From assembly GCF_018069805.1 (NCBI RefSeq), contig NZ_JAGPYN010000020.1, positions 1-64,000 of the forward strand: DNA of 64,000 nt, given 5' to 3'. The DNA is from Pseudoalteromonas ostreae (GTDB lineage: Bacteria > Pseudomonadota > Gammaproteobacteria > Enterobacterales > Alteromonadaceae). Numbering within the stretch: the first letter of the stretch is position 1; every line of letters begins with the position of its first letter. The position numbers and the translations under genes are program-made. Positions 46,380-53,109 of this stretch are shown here, one piece after another. A model generated the notes under the pieces. That model had not been told where the DNA came from, did not search any database, and saw only the letters and a list, made by a program, of their open reading frames with translations.

Positions 46380-46997
46380 ATGACGCTATCACTGTGGCTA
46401 AGCTTAGTCGCCATTTGTATGATGGGTGCAATGTCTCCTGGGCCAAGTTTGGCTGTGGTGTTAAAACACAGCATTCATGGCAGTATGAAGAACGGCATGT
46501 TGGCCGCGCTGAGTCATGGTGTTGGCGTCGGTTTTTATGCTGCAGCATCGTTACTTGGCCTCGGTGCACTAATGTTGCAATTTCCTACTGTGTATCAAGT
46601 GTTAGTTTACTTAGGTGCAGCGTACTTGGCATATTTAGGGGTTAAAATCTTATTAGCTAAACCAAGTAATAGTGGGTTAAAAGTGGCTCAGCAAAGTGGC
46701 AGTGCGAAACAAGCCTTGCAAGACGGCTTTGCTATTGCGTTTCTAAACCCTAAATTAGCGGTATTCTTTTTAGCCCTGTTTTCACAGTTTATAGATCCTG
46801 CCAATCTCAGTTTTAAGATCGGTTTAATTATGTGCTTAACGGTTTTTACTATTGATACTGGTTGGTATTTGATTGTTGCAGCATTGACAGAGCTTTCAAA
46901 GAAGCGCTTTGCTTTTACTAAATCATCCCCATGGTTTGATAAAGTATTAGCGGTGATTTTTATTGGTCTAGCAATAAGGGTGGTGCTAATGGTGTAG
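46380..46997 (+). CDS. LysE/RhtB family amino-acid exporter
   Basis: 205 residues and six membrane segments. N-terminal MGAMSPGPSLAVVLKHSIHG and GVGVGFYAAASLLGL match the family block with the SPGP motif. Exports amino acids or homoserine lactone-like solutes. Zero-spacing start after the DUF3224 gene, suggesting coupled translation. Confidence 0.88.
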   Translation: MTLSLWLSLVAICMMGAMSPGPSLAVVLKHSIHGSMKNGMLAALSHGVGVGFYAAASLLGLGALMLQFPTVYQVLVYLGAAYLAYLGVKILLAKPSNSGLKVAQQSGSAKQALQDGFAIAFLNPKLAVFFLALFSQFIDPANLSFKIGLIMCLTVFTIDTGWYLIVAALTELSKKRFAFTKSSPWFDKVLAVIFIGLAIRVVLMV

Positions 46998-47659
46998 TTT
47001 ATTAAATTTCACCAATCCTTACAATTTATCTTGAAAGCTGCTTTTAGTAATTCTTCATCCCCATATGTAATCGTGACTTATGACAGAGTTATTCCGTTAG
47101 CTAATCGACTTATTTCACGTTATCGACATGATTGCAGCACTTAGAAACTAATTTCTTCGCCTTGCTGGCTATTGCCTTTGCTGCTGCACACGTATTGTCA
47201 CACTTGTTTTACTTTTTAGTTACCCTTTATTGGTTTTATTTTATCCACAATTTCAAAACAAACAGCACACAATTATACAATATGTACAGCGACCGAGCCT
47301 CAGAGGGAAGGATGCCACTGAGCAAACGCTTTCACATACAGTACCAACCGCTGCTGGCTTGAATTACATCCAATACTTAAAACAGCACCGATAGCAGTAT
47401 ATCTGTAGTGAGTTTTACTGTCAGTGAAACCGTCGGTGCGAATATAAAACTGGCCATTGCAGAGCAAAGCAACTACACCTTTGCTGTGATTGGGTCTGAC
47501 CGCAACAACGTCAAGGTACTAATTAGTAAAAATTAATCAGTCTTAGTTGTAAATTCAAAAGTCGAGCACCCTGGGTGCTCGGCTTTTTTATATGTCAATT
47601 GCAGTGGTCAATAACTTAGCGTATCTTCAATTTATAATTACAAAAAGGAAGTAACTACG
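46998..47659 (+). pseudogene. 662-base stretch without an intact gene, probably a decayed reading frame
   Basis: No complete gene. Two open pieces remain: one at 47132-47362 begins with a hydrophobic stretch that looks like a signal peptide (FFALLAIAFAAAH), and one at 47381-47536 (after the stop at 47378-47380) ends VSFTVSETVGANIKLAIAEQ..., a beta-strand-like tail with a proper stop. A terminator at 47563 ends the region. The reading that these are broken parts of one exported protein is inference. Confidence 0.4.
47563..47587 (+). terminator. intrinsic terminator at the end of the degenerate region
   Basis: CGAGCACC pairs with GGTGCTCG across a short loop, followed by GCTTTTTTA. Confidence 0.75.
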
Positions 47660-48202
47660 ATGTCAGAGTCTGTTTTAAAAACCGCTGCATTTGATCCCAA
47701 AATAAAGCCTTATTGGTTAATTTTTGCAGTATGTGCAAGCACCTTAGGAGTTGTGACTATTCCGCTTATCCCGGTAATCGTAGTTATTGTTTGGATTGTA
47801 AGCGGCAGTATATTAGCCGCTATGTCGGCTCAATTACTTGAGCGTAAACTGGTAGTAAAGCGCGGTGTATTTTTTAAAGAAGAAAAGTCCATCCCACTTG
47901 AAAAAATAACCGACGTCGGGTTAAGCCAAGGCCCGTTGATGCGCTTGTTTGGTTTGTACCGCTTGAGTTTTGAAACCGCAGGTCAGTCTGGTCATGGCGC
48001 ATTAGTATCGTTACTAGGGGTAGTTGATGCCAGTGAGTTTCGCGAGGCAATCTTAACTCAAAAAGATAATCTAACCGCACAGCAACCAACAAAAGCGAAC
48101 AGTGATGAACCACAAAGCCAAGTTGAGCTAATACGCGCACTCACCTACAGTGTGAAAAACATCGAGCAAATGTTAGTGGCGTTATTGGATGAGCGGAAAT
48201 AG
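47660..48202 (+). CDS. PH-domain membrane protein (bPH2, YdbS-like)
   Basis: 180 residues. Two membrane segments at residues about 18-55, then a bacterial PH (bPH2) domain: LERKLVVKRGVFFKEEKSIP, KITDVGLSQGPLMRLFGLY, FETAGQSGHGALVSLLGV. C-terminal charged tail. Members are YdbS-like proteins of uncertain envelope role. AAGGAAG ribosome site. Confidence 0.8.
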   Translation: MSESVLKTAAFDPKIKPYWLIFAVCASTLGVVTIPLIPVIVVIVWIVSGSILAAMSAQLLERKLVVKRGVFFKEEKSIPLEKITDVGLSQGPLMRLFGLYRLSFETAGQSGHGALVSLLGVVDASEFREAILTQKDNLTAQQPTKANSDEPQSQVELIRALTYSVKNIEQMLVALLDERK

Positions 48203-48520
48203 TTAAATATGAGTAATCTTATTTTGTTTTAAGATTCATTGTTTTATTCACGGTGCTAAAGATTATGGTGTGTACGAGCATGTAGTTGGCAATTGGTATA
48301 TGGCAATGTGCGAGTATCCACGAAATTAATACAGTGCGTCTTACCAGATCAACTCAAATTATTTCTAAACCCCTTGCTTTGTACCTTTTAAGGGTTTAAG
48401 TTAAAGCGGTTTTATCTGAACAGGATGCAGTTTTATTAGGGTTCAAAGTAGTTGATTTCTAATGGGGCTCTAATTTTGTAGCATATATTTGTGCTACACA
48501 AACACATGGAGAGAAGTTAA
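48203..48520 (+). pseudogene. 318-base stretch with a short gene remnant
   Basis: No start codon in frame. A segment around 48240-48330 encodes HGAKDYGVYEHVVGNWYMAM followed by CEYPRN and a stop, which reads like the end of a small-molecule-binding regulator domain. Upstream it has no frame to join. The stretch before the DMT transporter ends with GGAGAG, its ribosome site. Confidence 0.35.
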
Positions 48521-49435
48521 ATGGCTACTAAAGAGTCAACCGCAGTGATTTGGATGTTGTCAGATTCATTTATCTTAAGTGTGATGTTACTAATTGGTGG
48601 TTTTTTAGGTAAAGCTATCAGCCCATTCCAAGTTGTCTTTTTGGTTAATGTAATTGCAGCTTGTGCGGCCATTACATTATTCTCGAAAGGTAAATGGGAA
48701 AATATCAAACCCCAAAAAATGAAGCTACATATTTTCAGAGGACTGCTTGGTGTTAGTTCAACAATATGTTTGTTTTATGCGCTGCAATATTTAAGTTTAG
48801 CGGAAGTGACCGCGATTAATTTTTTTGTGCCACTTATAACGTCTATTCTGTCGGTGTTTATCTTTAGAGAAAAACCAAAAGCCTATGTCTATATCGCTAT
48901 TATTTTGAATTTAGCTGGAGTGATGATGCTGCTTTCTCCAAAACTAATGGCGAGCCAAGTAACGCAGCAAAACCTCTATCTAGGATTGCTCTTTGCACTG
49001 TCAGCGGTAGCTATTTTAGTTATTTATAATATTAATTTAAAGAAAATAGGCAATGCAGAGAAAGTTGTGCCTCAAATGGTTTTTGCTCCCCTCTATTCGG
49101 CGATTATCTTATTACCTGTCGCTATTTTTGTGTGGAAACCTTTAGATACAAATAGCACTCTATTAATTATGCTATATGGTGGGCTCCTTATTACTAAACT
49201 TGCAGCACGTTTTTTTGCTTTTAATAAAAGTGATTTATCTAAGCTAATGCCGCTTGAATATGCACAAATTCTATTTTCTAGTATTTTGGGCTATATTTTT
49301 CTTCAACAAACTCAAACTTTATTGGGTATCGCAGGTATTGTATTGATCGTGCTATCAAGTATCGCTCATGTTTTATTCATGCACTTTGAAAGGAATAGTC
49401 ATACTAAGAATATGAAAGAAATTACCAATGATTAA
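48521..49435 (+). CDS. DMT/EamA family transporter
   Basis: 304 residues with ten predicted membrane segments in two repeats, as in EamA proteins: first repeat with FLGKAISPFQVVFLVNVI and EVTAINFFVPLITSILSVFI, second with PLEYAQILFSSILGYIFL. Exports metabolites of unknown identity. GGAGAG ribosome site. C-terminus ends in a charged tail. Confidence 0.88.
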   Translation: MATKESTAVIWMLSDSFILSVMLLIGGFLGKAISPFQVVFLVNVIAACAAITLFSKGKWENIKPQKMKLHIFRGLLGVSSTICLFYALQYLSLAEVTAINFFVPLITSILSVFIFREKPKAYVYIAIILNLAGVMMLLSPKLMASQVTQQNLYLGLLFALSAVAILVIYNINLKKIGNAEKVVPQMVFAPLYSAIILLPVAIFVWKPLDTNSTLLIMLYGGLLITKLAARFFAFNKSDLSKLMPLEYAQILFSSILGYIFLQQTQTLLGIAGIVLIVLSSIAHVLFMHFERNSHTKNMKEITND

Positions 49436-49453
49436 AGTCGTAACGCAAAAATT

Positions 49454-49475
49454 CCGGCGATCGAGTGATCGCCGG
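49454..49475. terminator. bidirectional terminator between DMT transporter and phoD
   Basis: Perfect 9-bp stem CCGGCGATC / GATCGCCGG with a GAGT loop; T runs on both sides. Confidence 0.85.
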
Positions 49476-49522
49476 GCTGTTTTAATCTTTCATCTAAACA
49501 TTTTTCCTAGCACCTAGAATCT

Positions 49523-51298
49523 TTACCCTTGTATTACTGGCTGACCTGCTAGCATACGCAGTTCTTTACTGCGCTCGGTTTGCATTTCGTATGAAGCGGT
49601 TTTAATGCTGCTCACGTAATTCCACTTAGCGGTGGCTTGCTCTGGGGTAAAGGTCACGGTTAAGTAACCTCTATCGACTAAGTTGTTATAGATAAGATCA
49701 TTGACTAATAGTGCAATAACTTGCTCCATTTGTGCCGTAACTTCAGGTCCTTGCGTATTCAGCGCTAGGTATTCTTCAAGACCAGGCGAAGACACCGAAG
49801 AGGTAGCAAATTCTACACCGGCATTTTGTAACGCTGCAATTGGGTTTGCAGCATCAGTAACTAATTGCCCAGCCCAACCGTTATGAGTATCACCCGCTAA
49901 AACCACTAAGTTCTTTTGTGCGGCAATTGCAGTACCAAGCAGCACTTCACGTTCGTAGGCGTAACCATCCCAGGCATCTAAATTGTATGGTGCAGTAGTA
50001 TCAACTCGAGCGCGTTCGGCATCAGTAACACTTGGATCGCCTGCAAGCACGCGGCCTTTGATTTGTGCAAGTTCAGCAAATAATGCCGATGCTTGTGCTA
50101 ATAATGCATTTGTGTCGCCGCCATTTGCTTGACTTATTTGTAAGCTCACTAGTAGTTGCAGTACTTCAAACGGCAAATGCATTTTGGTCATCAGTACTTG
50201 TTGGCCAAGTACCTGCCATTTTGAGTTTGATGTTGTCATGCCATCAGTGAGCCATGTTAGCTGCTCATTGCCAAGTAATGCGCGCGATGGTGAGCTTAGT
50301 GCGTTTGCAAAATCACTTTGTCCTTGTGCACTGGTTAGGTCAAAATCAGCATAGCTTAGCTGTTCATCACGGGCGAGTACACGCGTGTCTAGCATGTATA
50401 AAGAGACTAAATTACCAAACTCAAAGCGACGGTAAATTCGTTCTTTATCTGCTACATTACGAATTGGCATCCATTCAAAATAGGCCTGTAGGGCATGTAG
50501 CTTACGTTCGCTAAATTCACCTTCGCCTTCATTATGGTTTTCTGCGCCATTTCGCCATGTGTCATTGGTAATTTCGTGGTCATCCCACACAGTAATAAAT
50601 GCACAGTTACTATGCGCAGCTTGTAAGTTTGAATCAGTACGATAGTGGGCATAGCGGTTACGGTAATCAGCTAAGCTAATTATTTCGTCACTGTTATCTT
50701 CTGGCAGTAAACGGCCTAAAATACCAGCATCTTCAGTAGCGTAGCCATCATTGCCGTATTCATAGATGTAATCACCTAAATGCAATACAGCGTCTATGTC
50801 TGTTTGCTTGGCTATTTCACCATACACATGGAAAAAGCCTGCGGGGTAGTTGGCACACGATATAACAGCAAATTTCACTTTATCAATACTGCCTGTTGGT
50901 AGTGTTTTACCTACACCAATAGGTGAGGTTTTGCCATTCGATTTAAAGCGATAATAGTAAGTGGTGTTGGCATTTAAGCCTTGTAAGTCGACTTTTAGGG
51001 TGAAGTCTGTAGCTGCACTTATATGTGTTTCACCATTGTGGCTGATATTAGCAAAGTTAGGGTCGGTTGCTGCTTGCCATTGTACTTTAATGCTGGTGGT
51101 TGTTGGATCTAGAGGGGTTACACGAGTCCACAGAATTAGGCTGTCAGCTAATGGATCACCACTGGCAACACCATGAGCAAAGCTCACGTCAAGAATGTCG
51201 TCATCGTCAAACCGGCAGGCTGTTAATCCTAATGATAAAACGGCGACACCAAATCCTGCCGCCGAGGCTTTTAAAAAATTTCTTCGTGTAAACGTCAT
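49523..51298 (-). CDS. phoD: PhoD-family alkaline phosphatase/phosphodiesterase
   Basis: 591 residues. Twin-arginine leader TFTRRNFLKASAAGFG with a following lipobox-like LTACRF, so it is exported folded. Domain order: N-terminal PhoD domain with fibronectin-like beta-sandwich, then metallophosphatase motifs CANYPAGFFHVYG, VLHLGDYIYEYG, FITVWDDHEITND and LAGDTHNGWAG. Hydrolyses phosphodiesters and phosphomonoesters to supply phosphate. No Pho box was confirmed upstream. Confidence 0.93.
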   Translation of the reverse strand: MTFTRRNFLKASAAGFGVAVLSLGLTACRFDDDDILDVSFAHGVASGDPLADSLILWTRVTPLDPTTTSIKVQWQAATDPNFANISHNGETHISAATDFTLKVDLQGLNANTTYYYRFKSNGKTSPIGVGKTLPTGSIDKVKFAVISCANYPAGFFHVYGEIAKQTDIDAVLHLGDYIYEYGNDGYATEDAGILGRLLPEDNSDEIISLADYRNRYAHYRTDSNLQAAHSNCAFITVWDDHEITNDTWRNGAENHNEGEGEFSERKLHALQAYFEWMPIRNVADKERIYRRFEFGNLVSLYMLDTRVLARDEQLSYADFDLTSAQGQSDFANALSSPSRALLGNEQLTWLTDGMTTSNSKWQVLGQQVLMTKMHLPFEVLQLLVSLQISQANGGDTNALLAQASALFAELAQIKGRVLAGDPSVTDAERARVDTTAPYNLDAWDGYAYEREVLLGTAIAAQKNLVVLAGDTHNGWAGQLVTDAANPIAALQNAGVEFATSSVSSPGLEEYLALNTQGPEVTAQMEQVIALLVNDLIYNNLVDRGYLTVTFTPEQATAKWNYVSSIKTASYEMQTERSKELRMLAGQPVIQG

Positions 51299-51377
51299 TG
51301 CCCTGTACCGCTAAATTTAAAAGAAAGATCTTATCCGACCAGTATGACTTTTATGTGAAGCTGTTATGCCAATTGCA

Positions 51378-51722
51378 TTAAAGTACTTGGCAAACCTGTT
51401 CTGCATTACAGGTAATAACGGTGACGTTTTCATAACCAACGCGGGTAAGTGCTTCAGCGCTTAATGTTGCGCGTGCGCCACTGGCGCAGTGTAAGTAAAT
51501 TGGCCGAGCTGGGTCTTTTTCTATCTCCATTAACTTCATCTCAAGTAAACCTCGGGGAATATTAATTGCGCCGATCGCTGCTTTTACCGCATGTTCGGCG
51601 GGTTCACGTACGTCAATTAATAGTCCTTTGTTGTCAGCAATTTCTTGCTTGGCCTGTGTAGCACCAATACGGCGTTGATTTGGCGTAATTATTTTCATTA
51701 GATCTGGGATTGAAGTAAGCAT
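51378..51722 (-). CDS. rhodanese-like sulfurtransferase
   Basis: 114 residues from ATG 51722, whose TAATG overlaps the stop of the upstream 23-codon ORF and which has AAGGACT as ribosome site; the longer frame has no support. Rhodanese domain: LLIDVREPAEHAVKAAIGAI, catalytic loop LHCASGARA with active Cys, and a final YENVTVITCNAEQVCQVL with two more Cys. Cytoplasmic persulfide transfer. Divergent from a BigR/SqrR-like sensor, which suggests regulation by sulfide. Confidence 0.86.
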   Translation of the reverse strand: MLTSIPDLMKIITPNQRRIGATQAKQEIADNKGLLIDVREPAEHAVKAAIGAINIPRGLLEMKLMEIEKDPARPIYLHCASGARATLSAEALTRVGYENVTVITCNAEQVCQVL

Positions 51723-51793
51723 TAGTCTGTAAGTCCTTGTTTGCGCAAAAAATTTATAAGTGGGCACCATTTAGTAAACGCTGTTTTGATCAT
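51722..51793 (-). CDS. 23-codon ORF upstream of the rhodanese gene
   Basis: Encodes MIKTAFTKWCPLINFLRKQG-LTD. It begins at ATG 51793 with an excellent ribosome site, TAGGAG five bases before, and its TAA overlaps the rhodanese ATG (TAATG), so translation should be coupled. It is in another frame than the rhodanese gene. The Trp-Cys-Pro could be a thiol site, but it may simply be a translated leader. It is too short for ORF callers. Confidence 0.65.
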   Translation of the reverse strand: MIKTAFTKWCPLINFLRKQGLTD

Positions 51794-51821
51794 GTTTACT
51801 CCTACAAATAATGTTATTTAT

Positions 51822-51837
51822 ATTAGATTTAGCTAAT
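51822..51837. promoter_or_regulatory. candidate operator for the persulfide-type regulator
   Basis: ATTAG at 51822-51826 and CTAAT at 51833-51837 form an inverted repeat with a six-base centre, in the divergent gap between the rhodanese operon and the ArsR-family gene. ArsR dimers bind such repeats. Inferred from position and symmetry only. Confidence 0.45.
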
Positions 51838-51877
51838 GTAAAAGTCTATACTTTGCTTAGACCGTTTTAGTGGATTA

Positions 51878-52189
51878 ATGATGAATATTGAGCAATTAGC
51901 GAATAATGCACAGCAGGCCGAACAGTTTTTAAAACTGATGGCCAATAAAAACCGCTTGATGATTTTATGTAGCTTACTAAGCGGTGAGTTAAGCGTGGGT
52001 GAGCTAAACGAGCGTGTGCCGTTAGCGCAATCTGCTCTGTCGCAGCATTTAGCGGGTTTACGTAAAGCCGAGATGGTGGCTACACGCCGTGATGGGCAAA
52101 CAATCTATTATTATTTGACCGACCCAAAAGTAGAGTCGATCATAACAATACTTTATCAATGGTTTTGCAAAGCGGAAGAGGCTAAATAA
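51878..52189 (+). CDS. ArsR-family repressor with BigR/SqrR-type cysteine pair
   Basis: 103 residues (the first of two adjacent ATG codons taken). Winged-helix fold: NRLMILCSLLSGELSVGEL, then recognition helix QSALSQHLAGLRKAEM and wing TRRDGQTIYYYL. Two Cys at residues 31 and 97, a spacing of 66, identical to the pair that forms a tetrasulfide link in the sulfide-responsive regulators SqrR and BigR. It should release DNA when persulfides rise. Divergent from the rhodanese gene. Confidence 0.85.
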   Translation: MMNIEQLANNAQQAEQFLKLMANKNRLMILCSLLSGELSVGELNERVPLAQSALSQHLAGLRKAEMVATRRDGQTIYYYLTDPKVESIITILYQWFCKAEEAK

Positions 52190-52859
52190 ACGTAGCAACT
52201 TCATCGAGTGATTTTTTCACCAAGGCATGATTAGGCACAGTAGCATCATCGCTTGGGTAACCGGCAATTAACAGCATATAGGGGCGTTCGTTGTCTTTAT
52301 CGCGGCCACAAATATCAGTTAAAAAGCTCATTGGTTTTGGTGTGTGAGTCAGTGTTGCAAGCCCTGCGCGATGTAATGCTTGAATTAAAAAACCGGTGGC
52401 AATGCCGACTGACTCATGCACATAGTAGTTGGTATTTTTATCATCTGTGCTTATACCCCCTTTTTTTTGACTGAATATGGCAATTAGCCAAGGCGCATGC
52501 TCTAAATAAGGTTTGCTGGCATCAGTGCCTAGTGGTTTTAACGCATCTAGCCATTCTGCTCCTGCGCGGCCTTCATAAAATGAATGCTCTAACTTTTCAG
52601 CCGCTTCACGAATTTGCTTTTTAATATCACTGCTATTAATTGCCACAAAATGCCATGGTTGGTGATTTGCCCCACTTGGCGCTGTAGCTGCGGCTTTAAT
52701 ACAAGTTTGGATAATTTCTTTTGGTACAGGGCGGTCGCTAAAACTACGAATGGTATGACGACGCTGACTCGTCGTTAAAAACTCATTAGCGCGTTCTATC
52801 ATCTGTTCATGTGAGTATTCAATGAAGTCTGTAAGTGGTTGATGATCATGTTGCTGCAT
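52182..52859 (-). CDS. iodotyrosine deiodinase-like flavin nitroreductase
   Basis: 225 residues. FMN-binding block RRHTIRSFSDRPVPKE and APSGANHQPWHF identify the nitroreductase superfamily. The lid that binds halotyrosine in iodotyrosine deiodinases is present: Glu91, Tyr95 and Lys116 with the spacings +4 and +21 of the human enzyme, and the block THTPKPMSFL matches too. So it should reductively dehalogenate halotyrosines, although related enzymes are found with other substrates. Ends by overlapping the ArsR gene tail-to-tail by eight bases. Confidence 0.85.
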   Translation of the reverse strand: MQQHDHQPLTDFIEYSHEQMIERANEFLTTSQRRHTIRSFSDRPVPKEIIQTCIKAAATAPSGANHQPWHFVAINSSDIKKQIREAAEKLEHSFYEGRAGAEWLDALKPLGTDASKPYLEHAPWLIAIFSQKKGGISTDDKNTNYYVHESVGIATGFLIQALHRAGLATLTHTPKPMSFLTDICGRDKDNERPYMLLIAGYPSDDATVPNHALVKKSLDEVATFI

Positions 52860-53037
52860 GGCTTTTTGCTTCTTATTAAATGTTGGTAACTATTTTTATA
52901 CCTAGTAGCGAGATCAGGTGCAAGTAATATTTTGCTTACGTTTTTCTGTTTTCAGATAACAATATTACTTTGTCGGTTTTCATTACCATGGCTAATTTGT
53001 GGGTAAAAAAGACAGTGGAAGAGTAAAAATTAAATTA

Positions 53038-53070
53038 TTTTTTGAGGAATCGTCACTTTCATTCGGTGTA
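53038..53070 (+). promoter_or_regulatory. candidate ECF (FecI-type) promoter before the TonB receptor
   Basis: TTTTTTGAGG then 12 bases then CATTCGGTGTA, ending 39 bases before ATG 53110. The same two blocks, without gaps, recur before the hemophilin-like gene. Shared by the two genes that should answer to the cluster's own sigma factor. Confidence 0.45.
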
Positions 53071-53109
53071 TTGCTTAGTTGATACGTAACGAAAAGAAAG
53101 GAAGTCGAC

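Noticed and set aside
47132..47362. 76-codon frame as an independent gene
   Set aside because: No ribosome site; composition changes after the hydrophobic start. Treated as part of a decayed region.
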